DNA from: Apophysomyces variabilis
Taxonomy: Eukaryota; Mucoromycota; Mucoromycetes; Mucorales; Mucoraceae
Assembly: GCA_002749535.1 (NCBI GenBank)
Contig: MZZL01000393.1
Location: 806,739-870,738, forward strand
Direction of reading: 5' to 3'
DNA length: 64,000 bases
Below, one piece after another: positions 34,107 to 46,477 of this stretch (positions within the stretch are counted from its first letter, which is position 1; each line of letters starts with the position of its first letter). The notes below the pieces were generated by a model. That model worked only from the letters and a program-made list of their open reading frames with translations, did no database searches and was not told where the DNA came from. The position numbers and the translations under genes are program-made.

Positions 34107-36415
34107 TTACTGTTTTAATAAGCCATCAATCTTGTCTGATGTATGACCAGCGTTGATGATATCGCGCGCTTCTTGCACCTTGCCAAACACATTGAAGAGC
34201 AGAAGTCCAACAATCTTCTTTTCACGGACGTAGAACACAATACCCTTGCCAAACTATAATGATCCATACATCAGCCATTGCTCCATACGTACTTTTTTAT
34301 AAAGACCTTTTCATTCTCGAACGGATTTTCCTTCTTCTGGACTGCTTGCTCCACAGCCTCAGGTTGTGCAGCACCAGGTGCACCGCGAGGGCTTTCCGCC
34401 TCCGAAGCTGCGCCCACTGCTGGTGTATCTTTGGCAGTAGCTTTAGCCCAGACACTTACAGTCGAAAGCTGAGAGTCGACCAAACCGACAGCTTCATACC
34501 CAATCTCAGGTCCAAGATCAGACCTACATACGCGGTTATTGATTTTATATCTTGAAACGTGTATAATGATGTCTTACCAAAACATAGATTGATGCGTGTA
34601 TGGCTTTGCACCGCCCACCATGTTTTCACCAGCATGTCGGCCACTCAACACAGCGCTGTAAAAGGGAACTGTTAACGTACAATTCTTAATCATCCTGTGC
34701 GGTGGATACTTACTGGTCATGATGTTCAATACGACGACGACCAAGCTGAACATCATGGAAGGAGACCATGTCACCAGCGGCAAAGACGTCCTTGCGAGCT
34801 TCGAGTTCTGCATTCACAACAACACCAGCTCGCTTTTCGTCAATTTCCAGACCAGCCTCACGAGCTAGATCCACCCGAGGTTCGATACCAACGGCAACAA
34901 CAACGTGGTCCACAGTTAGCTGTTCTCCGTCATCAAGTTCCAGTACAACCTTATTGTCTTCAGCGGGCTTGATAGCCTGAATCTTCTTGTTGGATTTTAC
35001 GTCCACACCCACTACGATTATAAGGGACAATGGGTATGTTGAACAATAGACCAGCCACACACTTACATTTACGGACGCGGCTTGTGGTCCACTTGGTTAA
35101 GTATGTAGGGAACACATTGGCCATGTTACCGTCTAACAATGCGATTAAGTCAACTACTTCATAAACACGAAAATCAACCCACCTTCGGGGAAAATCTGAG
35201 TCACCTTGAGGTTTTCTTTCTCAGCTATAAATATACTGTTTCAGCTCTCTCTCTCTCTCTCTCTCTCTTTTTCTCTATCGCAATTCTAGCTTGTACCTCT
35301 GTGAGCCAAAGCGACAGCCAACTCAGAACCAAGGAAACCACCGCCGATCACAGCAATATTAGCACCATCCTTAGCGATACTTTCAAGTCTTTGGAAGTCT
35401 TTGACGCTGCGATAGGTTGTCACTTGCGCGTGATCTCCCTGACCAGGAAGCTTTTTAGGCGTGCCGCCGGTAGCAATCAAAACCTAATCATCCGAAGTGA
35501 ACACCATCTTCCTCAAAAAGAAAACGCGTCTTTACCTTATTGTAGTAGATCACACTTCCATCTTTCAGTGTCACCGTATGATCTTCCACGTTCAACCCAG
35601 TTACTTGGTTAAAAAGCAACTTGGTTTTGGTGGTCTCGAGATCGGAGCCAGACGCGTCTTTAATCACTTCATACTTGGAAATATCCTCATAGATAGTGCT
35701 ACAGTTTTGTAAATCGATATTATCCATATCATACTACTTCTGGACTTACTTGCGTTCTGTACCTTGCCACTATTTGAACTAATGAGTGACCGATCCTGTT
35801 TAAAGTGTCCATCCGCTAATAATACTTACATCCTTAAATACAAGATTCTTTGCAACCTCAGGATCTTCAGAGAACCAAAGTTCCTTGGACAACGGGGGTC
35901 TATTGGACCGGATAAAGTCGGCGTTGGGATCCGTAAGTTCCGCTATTTGAATACCCTTACCTCATGTAGGGAGCATATTCCTCTTCAGCGATAATGATTA
36001 CCTATATTGGATATCGCCATAAGCGTAAATGAATTTCCGCGCAATATACACTTACATTGGCATTGGGGTCCTTTTCCTTTATAGCCTGGGCAGCCGCAAA
36101 CGAAGCAGTGCCGCCACCGATAAGAACGTATGGTTTCTGAACCTTACGTTCTTCCTCCACAGGAGCTGCGACTGGCGCAACCGCTTCCACCACAGGCTTG
36201 GGTTGCTTTTTCTTAGGAGGGGGAGAGGTCACATGAAATAAGAGAGGACCAAATACAAGCAAAGAGCCAATTGCCCATGGTGTGTTGCTGGAGGGTTTGT
36301 GTTGGCTCGTCGCGCTAGTATAAGTACGGCCCTGCAAAGGAGAAAACGTACGTGCAGACAAGGCTGCATGGCGAGACAGACGCGCCGAACGTGCAGAAAG
36401 ACGTACGAAATTCAT
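34107..36415 (-). CDS. Mitochondrial apoptosis-inducing factor-type NAD(P)H/FAD oxidoreductase (AIFM1-like)
   Basis: AIF proteins are FAD enzymes anchored in the inner mitochondrial membrane that support respiratory-chain assembly. The model has 12 exons and 562 aa: 36056-36415, 35961-36001, 35830-35899, 35750-35769, 35536-35698, 35297-35483, 35183-35224, 35067-35132, 34714-35011, 34578-34655, 34307-34523, 34107-34253. The N-terminus is Arg/Ser/Ala-rich (targeting), then a hydrophobic anchor and a Pro/Lys linker. The FAD site is [27 protein letters not shown] is the AIF signature. The NAD site is [14 protein letters not shown], followed by [14 protein letters not shown] and [10 protein letters not shown]. 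The C-terminal AIF domain contains an Ala/Pro-rich insert and ends before the FGKGIVFYV strand. One exon is only 20 nt. Confidence 0.95.
35242..35276. repeat. (CT)n microsatellite inside an AIF intron
   Basis: About 11 CT units at 35245-35267 lie inside the 72-nt intron 35225-35296. On the gene's sense strand this is a GA tract occupying most of the space before the acceptor. Confidence 0.8.
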
Positions 36416-36900
36416 TGCTAACTGAAAAGAGCAGAAGGTTCGTAACTGAACACAAAGACTTGTTTCACGCACACTGTTTCCGAGAAGAGCGTTCCTTCGG
36501 ACAGCAGTCCTCTCGGATTAATCGAATCACGTGAATTAGTAGGAAATGTTGGGTGCCGCTTGAAAAAGTACTTTTTCGGAGTCTCGCACATGTTACATAC
36601 AGAGCCTGTAAGCAGATTGAGTAACAGAAGCTCAACCTCCTGAGTCTATCAGGGCTCCTCTTGCCTTCTCCATTGTTAAAACTAGCCTTTCTCGCTTTGC
36701 GCTCTTGAGAGTTTACTGCAATCTATAAGGATCTGCATATTACATGCATAAATGGTATAAAGAAGCAACAGGCATCACAAAATATTTACAGACGAGAAAA
36801 CACGGGTTCTGGAAGGTACATTTCCGCATGCCCTTCAGCTTTATTAATCGTCGTGCAAAAGGCTATGTTTACAAAAGGGCAGTTTGTTCGGTATATAGAA
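36416..36900. other. Upstream flank of the AIF gene
   Basis: This is the presumed promoter of the AIF gene. No other gene is seen. Confidence 0.4.
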
Positions 36901-36904
36901 GCTT

Positions 36905-37260
36905 GATTATGAGTATACTGTTTATTGAACAATTTTTTACGCCACTCTAAATAAATTTTGCGTCCATGCAAGGATCAAGTTTGCGCTAAAAGGAATATAA
37001 ATATGCGTCATTAGTAAATGGATTAAGCGGGAAATATATTTACTTATGTGAACTTGTCCCTTCCGTGGACACAAAATTCATTCGAGCAGCGTAAAAGAAT
37101 GTTCATGGTTAGTAAATAGAAGGATAGCTTGACATCTTCTTTTTTACTTACCCCGAAGGGTAATCCTACCCAAAGGTAGGGGCCGACCCCGCACCTGTAT
37201 CGGTGGGGGCGGCGAACACGGCATCTGGGAGTGGCCGGTTTGTGTGTAACGCACTGCAGA
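36905..37260. repeat. Fold-back repeat copy A
   Basis: Two arms face each other: one at about 36938-36990 (TAAATTTTGCGTCCATGCAA...) and one at about 37048-37100 (AACTTGTCCCTTCCGTGGAC...). They are imperfect reverse complements of the same roughly 50-bp sequence. The right arm continues into GTTAGTAAATAG and then a GC-rich block with CCCCGAAGGGTAA. Both of these are shared, in reverse orientation, with copies B and D. No coding capacity is seen. Confidence 0.65.
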
Positions 37261-37500
37261 GGACTTGAAGCGATGCAACACCTGGCGATGACTTGGAAGC
37301 AGAAGATAATGAATGACACTGTGCATAAACAGACAAGATTTCTTTTTCACTTACCTAGTGGAGTGCATGGAGCTTACTCGCACAACCAAGGTGGTTCGGG
37401 ACAGAGGTCATGCAGGCTAAAGGATACAGAAGAGAGACATCAGTCATTCTGTACATATAATCAATGCCAAGTACATACCGGGGATGTTTTGGATAACAGA

Positions 37501-37615
37501 GCCAAAGAATTGAAAAGGTGTTGTCCCTTCGCGTTTATATTGCTCGGGTCACTGAAACCAAAAATCACAGTCATGAATGAGAAATTCGATGGATGTCTTA
37601 TGGATGACAACAATT
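37501..37615. repeat. Dispersed repeat segment shared with 45381-45490
   Basis: The core GAAAAGGTG-T-TGTCCCTT at 37512-37530 matches GAAAAGGTGCTGTCCTTTTG at 45391-45410. The similarity continues to a shared CGATGGATGTCT about 60-70 bp further on. Both copies lie a few hundred bases or less downstream of a fold-back arm, so they may belong to one larger element. Confidence 0.5.
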
Positions 37616-37929
37616 CAGAGATAAGACAACAAGTGTCCCAACAGTAGATGGACTCAGTCTGATAGAAGGTCTTGAACAGAATGGGACATCTGTAGAGGAA
37701 ATAAACCCTCTTCGTTCGTTTCTGTACGTCATTGACGATATCATATCCGTTTCTGTCAGTTATGGTATTAGAAGCTGTCAGGGCAATTGTACCCAATTCT
37801 GGCTCTGCTCAATTATATTGCCTTGTATTCCACTTTTATTTTCCCTGAATGTAGCTATGTTCTCTTTTCTTCTATTATATCTTAAACTTTGTCTATTAGG
37901 CAATCACAAAAGATTGGATTGCCACGGAA

Positions 37930-38235
37930 TGAACGCTTAGTATCTTGTCATGGATACTGCGCCCATCCATAGACCAGTCAAGATTAAGCAGTTGATCGAA
38001 AAAAGAGGATACAAATGTCACTATCCTCTCTACTCTCCCTTTCTCAACGCAATAGAAGAGTTTTGGGCCAAAGTGAAGGCTAGGGTAAGAAAGGAGCTTT
38101 TACAAGTTGACGATAACCTTAAAGAGCGTATTGTTTAAGCAGCGCGAAAAGTAAAGCGCTCGCTGTCAAGGATGGATCAGACACTCTGAGAGCTTTTTCG
38201 TTAGATGCAGAAAATAGAGAACCACTTCTTTAGAC
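37930..38235 (+). pseudogene. Tc1/mariner transposase 3' fragment (DD34E type), decayed
   Basis: The frame from 37950 reads VMDTAPIHRPVKIKQLIE, then GYKCHYPLYSPFLNAIEEFW and AKVKARVRKE. This is the end of a DDE-3 type transposase: the second catalytic Asp (MD-x-A-P-I-H) and the final Glu (IEEFW) are about 34 residues apart. After a TAA at about 38137 the similarity resumes in another frame (CQGWIRHSESFF...RC), so there is at least one frameshift. The N-terminal DNA-binding part and first Asp are not found. This is a relic and cannot be active. Confidence 0.8.
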
Positions 38236-38269
38236 AACCTCGACTTGCTATGGTTTGAAATAAACTATC

Positions 38270-41200
38270 TCAGTAAATAGTGAACATGGACACGACTGTA
38301 CCCAAAGAAGGGTAGTCTGACCGCAAGAACTTGAATCCCAGTCCGCAAATAAAAAATAGAAACACATAGACAAATAGGAAAAACATAGTAAATACCCGCG
38401 TTCCTGCATTTCTTCCTATGGCAATATCAGTCTCAATGACACGTTGGTGCAACGGTAGAACTATCAAGTGTGTGCCATTGCGCTGCCCAGCCTGCAGGTC
38501 AAAATTTTTCGGGAGAATAAGGAAATTGTTCAACTTCAAGCTGCAAGTGATGGGAGGAAGAGGAAAACCAAAAATTAGTAAACCGTGATGATAGACAGAG
38601 CATCAAATGTATTAGCAAAGGATAAGGATTTAATAAAGTCCAAAAGAATGTCTTCATTTATTTTGAGTCAAGGACCCAAATCGACACTGCTATAATTGGT
38701 GACATGCCCAGGAAACTTACTAGTGATGACGTTGTTGAGTTTGTCGACATGTTCGTCTTTGGGGGTAAGGATGGCATGATCAGTAAGGGCGCTAGAGTAG
38801 AAGAGGTGGTATTGAGGGTAGTATGCTGTAATGCTTCAATGAGGTTAACTACGTTTGTGCCTGATATGCAGCACTGTGGGTTGAGGAGGATATATTGGGA
38901 ATCGAGGACTTATTGAAGAAAAAGGATAAGTGAATCAATAGCATAGAATCAATCGGCAGTGACACTTACCTGCTGGAAGCCGATCATCACTAATCTTAAG
39001 GAGAGAGTCCGCAAAATAACGTTGCTGCTCGGCATGCGGATAGATGCCTTGCAGGTCTCGGAGTCTCATGTTGATAGACAATGAGAACACCTTGACCTTT
39101 CTCCGGAAGAAGGAACAGATAATGCTGGCATTTACCTAGTCGGCTTCAGAGGCCCTCTTCACCACGGGTAAGACTTGACGAAAATCACCGCTAAAAACAA
39201 CAACTTTGCCACCAAAAGGTATATATTCGTACTGTGCGTCCAAAGCCCCCGTGACATCAAAAAAGGAGTGGTCAACGGCTTCAAGAAAATATCTGTGAGT
39301 CATAGAGCATCGTTCCAAACGATCGACGCGGTTTTGTGCATAAGCCTTGAAAGGGCACTGTTGACGGGTATGTTACAGGTAAGGTTATATTCCATGACGC
39401 CAGCAACAATGGGTATCTTGAAGTGGGAATGTGCAGTAACACCTCTGTCCGGAAGCAATGAATCAACACCTATGGAGGTGACAGCGAGAGTGATATTTCC
39501 TTACGTACACATATGAGCAAAATAGGTATTATAAACGAATGTGTTTCCACATCATCCAGCACCTTCCAAAAAGAATATTCGTTGTGGGGTATTGTCGTCT
39601 TCAACAGCAGCAATGATAGCGTGAAAAGCAGCACTTCGATCGGGATTAAACTTCGCCACGCTGTCACCCGCTAGTTGTCATAGGTTGGTGATATCATGAT
39701 CCAGCTGTTCAATTATTAGGGTATCTTGTAAACGCGTGCGAAGGGATATATAACTGGATGAGGGTAATAGCGGTATCGAAGGGTAATCAGCAAGTCAACG
39801 GTCATGGCGGTAGAGCAGATGACTTATGTGCTTCTGTGCCTCGTTTATGCATGCTGGTATGTCAAGTATCAAGTGCTGTCTACATTATTATTGCTGATAA
39901 TGTACAGACAGGTCTTCTGCATACCTGCTCCTCAGCTCCCAGGATTGGTGGGATTAGCAAACACCAAGATGATGACGAACAGATGAAGCAGACGGTGTCC
40001 AGATGTCACAACATGGATTGCCTCCCTAAGACATCGGTCGTATTCATCGCCACTGTCAAGTAAGCCGAGTGCTTCGTCTGCTGCACAGAAGGTAGGGTAT
40101 TCTTAGCCGTCAATGGTGCGTATATGCCTGAAAGACTTTTTCTTGGGTATATGATGAAGAAAAAGTCGGAGGGCAAAAGCGTTCAGAGCCAAAAGATGGT
40201 ACATAATACACTCTGTCGATCATAAGCGGCGCGAACGCTTCCTGCACTAACGGGAGGGCTTATTCCAGATATAATGCTGAGGTATCTCGTGATAACAGAA
40301 TCTGTGAGTGTTTGGCTCGAGACTGAAGGCATGATAGGGCAATAGTCTTCAGAGGCAGAGACATATTTGACATCTTGGTATAAGGATATTTCATCGATCG
40401 GCTGATCATTGCGTGGCTGTTCCCAGCGTATTGCGATCGTCTCTCGGTCCTGACCTTGTAAACGTACTTGTACAGGTACTTTACAGCTCTGATGCTTGTG
40501 GCGATCTCAACATCGATGTGAGCGTTGCACTTTGTACAGAGGTACAGATTATGTGGAATAAACCAGCGGTTGTATAGTTACGGAACATTCGATGATCGTT
40601 TGAACGTTCGGTCGTCATTTCATCGTCTGTAGATTGGCTAACCATCTGTGGTATTTGAAGTCACTGCGAAAAATTCCTTCAGGTATCTTCTGGTACATTT
40701 GCCGTTCTGCATACATAGTGCCCGGTGGGCTCAGCAGTCCGCACGGTCCTAAATCGAACGTTCGGTGAATATTGTATCATTAGGAGAGTTTCTTGTAGTA
40801 TACCATGTATTATCGCCTTTGTCACAGTTTGGTAAGCAGCAGGTTCTCTATCAGGATCGGGTATCTCTGCTGGTATGAGGGTATCCTAGTCGGTAATAAT
40901 ACTGGGGTTATCCTCATCCTCAAGGATCAAGAGGATATGAGCATGATGGAGCTCTCTTTTCTGGAATTCGACTACCTGCATGTACCCTTTCATTTTGCCA
41001 CGAACAGCGTTTTCGGTCAAATCCTTTATAAGTGAATACACTGAGAAAGAAGACATCATGTAAGTATAGCATGCAATTTCTATACAATGTTCCTTGAGCT
41101 TGAATTCGCTTGGACCTTGTGTATAACTTAGAAGGGAGTACGGCACAACTTCCAACATTCCGCGAGCTTTCGCTGTTGCTACTGTCCACCAAACTGCGCA

Positions 41201-42256
41201 ACGTAGTCATGCGCAATCTCACTTGACTATGACGGATGCATCGCAGACGATGTTGTTAAACTTTGGCCTCAGCAATCTGATGAAGGAGCCTTTCAAAGCA
41301 CATCAGGTAGAAGTCTTGTTTGTCCCGCAACAGATGAGTGTAACGCAGCATTGGTGTTGCATGCGCAAAATCCACGTCGTTGTTGCAATGGCCGTTCTCT
41401 CCTCTAGGATCTAGGAGAACAAAAAATACATCGGATAAAAGAGAGTGAGTCGAGTTGTTTCGTACTATCTTGACCTCTCTGTGTGCGGGGCTGTTTTCTG
41501 TGGTGTGGGTCCCATCCTTATTTTCCACGCGCGAAACGAACGACGTAATGTAATGGTGCATACAATGGATGTTGTTCGTCAATCTGTATAAGCTCACTAG
41601 CCTCGCACATAACGATAATGTCTTGGTATGCATTAGTTTAGTCTGCACTGCTAGGTATGACTGCTGCAATCTCGGTTGCTGATGCCTGGGTATATTGGCC
41701 ACTATGGCCACGGAGAGGTTGATGGGCAGATTTAATGAGAATGCAGAAACTGTCAGCTGGGCCCTGTTGAAGCGTTTGAGCTCCAGTATCATATATTGCA
41801 ACGGATGAGTTATAATGTTGGGGCATCGTCTGTAGAGCTGAGGAAATAGTGGTGCCTATGCTATCAAATATGGACGGTATTGCTGTAGGCTCTTAAATAG
41901 TATGTATACATCTGCACGAATCCAGGACATCTGTCAACCAAGGATAAAATGGAACGCGCAGTGCCGTAGTGCATGGTTCCATGAATGCATAGGGTCTATG
42001 ATCCAAATGTTGCCTTGACAGGTTCCTCGTCCGGCTCGAATGATCAGAAAATGATGTTATGAGACGTATAGCATAAAAATAGTGAAGTATGTGAACATCT
42101 ATGGAAATAAAAGCATAAACGGAGTTGTAAGCTCATGTCTTGTTGCAAGAATGCTTGGGACGGGTACTTTTTCCGTGAAGCGATGCAAGCAAGCAATTCA
42201 GCAGGAGGAGGAAGGGGGAGATCGACCTTGATGGTATTTTTTAAAGCATCATACAA
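38270..42256 (-). mobile_element. Decayed Helitron (Rep/helicase) relic
   Basis: Pieces of a Helitron RepHel protein run from high to low coordinates on the minus strand. At about 41800-41650 there is GQYTQASATEIAAVIP, then a segment matching YDPLHYVLLFP with GxxGW. At about 41130-40890 the Rep core reads MQVVEFQKRELHHAHILLIL, the usual VxEFQKRGLPHxH motif. At about 39660-39510 lie FNPDRSAAFHAIIAAVED and a damaged Walker A. At 39318-39136 lies FGGKVVVFSGDFRQVLPVV of the PIF1-like helicase. At about 39070-38970 lies NMRL...FADSLLKISD. At 38530-38360 lies NGTHLIVLPLHQRVIETDIA. The order is that of an intact element, but stops and frame shifts occur throughout. The terminal hairpin and CTRR end were not located. 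Confidence 0.82.
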
Positions 42257-42929
42257 TATACTGTAAGATCATTACAGAGCCTTCGGCCTTTTAATTTATC
42301 CGCACTTTAGCATTGCAAGGTAGGTAACACATGACCATTCTTTCACACATATGAGCCAGCGAAGATCTTTGTAGCAACTTAGAAAATGCGAGTTGTATAT
42401 ACTTTCAGGCTAAAGTTATAGTTATTTCAGTGAAATTAGCCGAAGTCTAAGATTCAAGAAAGTTCGTTAGCGGCAGGTAATGAAATCAAATAGCTAGATC
42501 AGTAATTATAGTTTAGCCACTAGAGTCAGATTAAGTGATTCGGCTGAGCCTCTGAGAGCGGCCGCATATTAAATTGACATTTCCGGAAGAATGTATATTG
42601 TTGTCTAGAGTTAGTGATAACTCTGCTCACAGCTTGTTCCGCTAGTGATCGCGTTCTGCAACCGTCCGTGGACGCGTAACTGACTCAAGTGAGGACAACA
42701 GACCATACTCTTTTCCTTAATGACTTTCTCTCTCAGGATGAAGACTGAAAAACCGACGAAACGTTATAGATACAGAACATGATAAATTCCCGACTACAGA
42801 CTTAAATGCTTTTTAAAAAAAGCTACAAGGGATGTAAGAATGCGGATGCGGATACGGAACAAGAAACAGACAAAGCTTTTCCATGGATTACAGTGCCTTA
42901 ACTGTTTGTGCCGCATGACACATTCAGGG

Positions 42930-43275
42930 TGCTATTTTTTTTTGGGGGGGGGGAAACGCCCACCATGGATTTGGTGTGGCGTGCGCAACCAGCCGAGTGC
43001 TGCGATACCCTTCTGGGGTAACTAAATAGACATACAAAATATTATTCCCATTTACTAACCATGCATTATATGTTCACGCTGCTCAAATGAAATATTCTCT
43101 CCACAGGAGGATCAAGTTCATGTTAGTAAATTGCACTGCCTGCATAGCTTATTCACTAACGATACATATTGTCGTATTCTTTAGCGTAAACTTGGTCCTT
43201 TCGTTGGACGCAAGGTTAATTATAGAGTACGGAAAATATGATGCAATAAACATTAGTTTAACATCATGACAATAA
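42930..43275. repeat. Fold-back repeat copy B
   Basis: The order of features matches copy D base by base in many stretches: CGATACCCTTCTGGGGTAAC, ATTTACTAACCA, a left arm TTCACGCTGCTCAAATGA...GGAGGATCAAGTT at about 43074-43120, a spacer, and a right arm GCGTAAACTTGGTCCTTTCG at about 43183-43235. The arms are imperfect reverse complements. It sits about 135 bp upstream of the Rrb1 start. Confidence 0.7.
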
Positions 43276-43410
43276 ACTGAATCTCATACAAAAAATAGCT
43301 AAATGTCCGCTATACTCATGCAACCATGTGGCTTCGTGCACGAACCGATCACCCAAAGTCACAGTATCTGAGTTACTCATTTTTTTTACTTCTTTTTCAT
43401 TGCACAAATC

Positions 43411-45096
43411 ATGTCGAAACGCCAGGCAGATCAAGAAGACTTGCGGGAACAGAACAAGTCTGCCGTGTTCGAAATCGGGCAGCAGCGACATGTGAACGAA
43501 CAGAATGCCATGGGCGACTTTGAAGACGCTTGGGAAGATGAAATTGAAGAAGAATCGGCTGACGAACAGGCTATGGAGGAAGAACAAGCCGAGGATGCCG
43601 ATGGTAGAAGTCAAATTTGGATGAAATGTACAACGTAGGATTACTGATAAAGAATCGTGGCTCGTTAGGCATGGACGTGGATGAAAAAGACGAAGCAGAA
43701 GAGGAGGAAAGCGATCTAAAACTCTATTTGCCAGGACAACCATTGGAAGAAGGCGAAGTTTTGGAAGCGGACCAATCGACATATGTGATGCTTCATAACT
43801 TGGACGTGCGATTGCCTTTCCTCAGTTTTGATGTATTGAAGGATGGCCTTGGCGATGAACGAAGAAATGTAAATGGATAGGAAAGGTTTCCAGCACCAGG
43901 AGATTCATAGGAGAGTTGTGTTTCTATAGTTCCCTGCCACGGCCTATGTTGTTGCTGGTACATCGGTGCCAGGTGTCCGTGATAATGAGGTTTTGGTCAT
44001 GAAGATGTCCAACTTGCACAAGACGCAACAAGATGGTATGTAGGAATACTCGCCTCTTTATTCCCTCACCAGCTCCTCACCAAATTGAATAGATTCTGAC
44101 GATGAGGATGATCCGGATGCATTGGACGAGGATCCGGTACTGGAACATCGTTCGATCCCTCATAATGGGTGTGTGAATCGATTACGTTTAATGCCACAGC
44201 AGAATGAAAAGCAAATGGCGGCAACTTGGTCAGAGAGTGGGAAAGTCCACATCTGGGATCTGTCACCCTACGTTTCAAGCTTGGATACACCGGGAACCGT
44301 TTTGCCGAAGGTTGCAAAACCTTGGGGTACAATTCACAACCATGGCCGTGAAGAAGGATATGCATTGGATTGGTCTCCGCTTGACACCGGACGGTAAATA
44401 ATTGTAAAGTGACAAAGAAGTTGTTTCGTAACCATCACGTTTAGCCTTTTATCGGGTGATAACGCCGGACATATCTATCATACTACACTTACACAAAATG
44501 GATGCAACACAGATTCCGTACCCTTCCGAGAGCATAAATCATCCGTGGAGGACATACAATGGTCCCCTTCAGAGCGTAATGTGTTTGCTTCGTGCTCATC
44601 CGACCAGACGATTAAAATTTGGGATACGCGTACCAAGAAGCGATCAGCTGTCAGTATCCGTGCTAGCCATTCAGATGTCAATGTGATGAGCTGGAACACA
44701 AAAGCTAGCTATTTGTTGGCAAGCGGACATGACGATGGTATATTCAGCGTGTGGGATCTCCGAACATTCAAGAGCGGTGCGGCACCTGCGCCAGTTGCCA
44801 CATTCAAGTGGCACAATGCTCCTATCACGTCAATTGAATGGCACCCTACGGAAGAATCGGTACTGGCGGTGTCTGGAGCAGACGATCAACTTACATTATG
44901 GGATCTCTCCGTTGAGCCTGATACTGAAGAAGAAGGTCGATTGACAAGCAATGGCGTGGAAATCCCGCCACAGTTACTTTTTGTCCATCAAGGTGCAAAT
45001 GACATCAAAGAACTTCACTTCCACAAACAGATACCTGGTTGTATCATTAGCACAGCAAATACGGGCATGAACATTTTCAAAACAATATCTATATAG
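43411..45096 (+). CDS. RRB1: Ribosome assembly protein Rrb1 (GRWD1), WD40 chaperone of uL3
   Basis: Rrb1 binds newly made ribosomal protein uL3 and delivers it for 60S assembly in the nucleus. The model has 5 exons and 483 aa: 43411-43603, 43669-43868, 43930-44035, 44093-44393, 44445-45096. An acidic N-terminus (EDAWEDEIEEES) precedes LYLPGQPLEEGEVLEAD, a family signature. WD repeats follow, with SGKVHIWDLS, SSVEDIQWSP, SDQTIKIWDTR, DDGIFSVWDLR and DDQLTLWDLS. It ends in ANTGMNIFKTISI, as in orthologues. The first ATG is used; it lies 30 bp after a pyrimidine-rich tract. Confidence 0.95.
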
Positions 45097-45249
45097 AAGT
45101 CTTACACGAAGAAAGAAGTTAAAAGATCCATACTGTATACTTTTTAAGAAAAAACGAGCATCTTTTTACAGAGAAAAAAATCTGAGATATATAATTGGAG
45201 TAATAACGCAGTAATTGAGATGGACAATTTCATACCAAAGCCTGAAGAT

Positions 45250-45490
45250 TCATACGCTATTTTGGGATAAATTTTGCGTCTCATGGAAGGACCAAACTAG
45301 TTCGGCACACAGTGGATGAGTCATCCTGTGCATCAGTGTCAATGGGCCTTCTTATCGAGCATCGTTAATCGTGAACAGAAGGCAAAGACAGAAAAGGTGC
45401 TGTCCTTTTGCTTTTATGTAGTTTACACCACTGAAAACCGGGAATGCCAATTGTTGATAAAACATCGATGGATGTCTGATCAATGATAAG
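45250..45490. repeat. Fold-back repeat copy C (partial)
   Basis: The stretch from about 45250 reads ATACGCTATTTTGGGATAAATTTTGCGTCTCATGGAAGGACCAAACTA in pieces, matching the left arm of copy A at 36938-36985. No opposing arm is seen. The segment shared with 37501-37615 follows at 45381-45490. Confidence 0.55.
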
Positions 45491-46200
45491 GCTGCACCGG
45501 GTAAGACGAATAAAATATGATTTTGCATGAGCCAATGGTTTATACATATCCTTAGTATCAATGGATGGTGAATGAAAAGAAGGTAACACCTTGTAATCGA
45601 AGCTAAAGAAGACTTAAATCCGACCATTATGCCTCCTAAACAGGACGCATATATGGCACTATCCATTTGAAGTGAAATAGGTATTTACCAGCTCAAATGC
45701 GTCCTAAGCATTAGCAGGAAATATTATGAAACAGGCGCAAAAACGAGTTCAAGTATTTGTAAATATATCTTGTCTAGCGATGCCTTTCTTCCTTAATAAA
45801 GAAACAGAAAATCACCAAGCTTATATTCTTTACTACGCGCTGAAAATTTTAAATTTTCACAGAAGGATTAACGTCAATTAACGCGACCCTAGGGTGCTCC
45901 TTTTAAAACCAGGTATTTCTTATTTGGGAGCTGTTCGTTTGAACCAATGCTTTTAGGTTTGGGAAATCGCTCGCAAAAAGGGAAAAATATCATATCCAGA
46001 CTTAATCTTCTTGGGGGCTATACTTGAAAAAGTAAAGATCTACTACAATTTTGATAATATTTAATGTACGACCTTAATCGCCCAACGTGTCGTAACTCAG
46101 AAGATAGGTTTCGGACCGCCCGGGATGTCGCACGTATTATTGAACGTCACTCACCGGTGAATATCTGAAAACGTCCGAACCGGAATTTGAAATTTACTCC
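45491..46200. other. Intergenic, no gene seen
   Basis: This is AT-rich DNA between repeat copy C and the eL41 promoter, with no gene supported. Confidence 0.4.
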
Positions 46201-46206
46201 GTGCTG

Positions 46207-46213
46207 TATAAAA
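46207..46213 (+). promoter_or_regulatory. TATA box of the eL41 gene
   Basis: TATAAAA lies about 57 bp before the split start codon of eL41, a distance that fits a short 5' UTR. Confidence 0.45.
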
Positions 46214-46269
46214 TAGTGGGAAGGACCGGAAGCTTGAATTCCTTCCTGTTCTCTTAATATCCATCCAAG

Positions 46270-46409
46270 AGTAAGTGGGAATAATCCATCCATCCATCCA
46301 TTGAAAGGTTGTCTCATTTAACTTTAATCTAGTGAGAGATAAGTGGAGAAAGAAGCGCCAGAGACGTCTCAAGGCTAAGAGAAAGAAGATGAGAGCAAGA
46401 TCCAAATAA
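46270..46409 (+). CDS. RPL41: 60S ribosomal protein eL41 (25 aa)
   Basis: eL41 is the smallest eukaryotic ribosomal protein and sits at the subunit interface. The second exon, 46333-46409, reads in pieces RDKWRKKRQRRL and KAKRKKMRARSK, then TAA. This is nearly identical in pattern to yeast L41. The start codon is split: the A at 46270 precedes a GTAAGT donor, the intron runs 46271-46332, and TG opens exon 2. The total is 25 aa, the family's usual length. The intron contains a (CCAT)n run. An AATAAA lies at 46472-46477. The gene is too short for ordinary ORF searches. Confidence 0.95.
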
Positions 46410-46471
46410 GCGCATCGCTCAAGACACCCTCTGAACGATCCGGGTGAATCTGCTTAAACAAAATCATTTGC

Positions 46472-46477
46472 AATAAA
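46472..46477 (+). terminator. Polyadenylation signal AATAAA for eL41
   Basis: AATAAA lies 62 bp after the eL41 stop, between the convergent eL41 and Erv46 genes. Confidence 0.5.
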
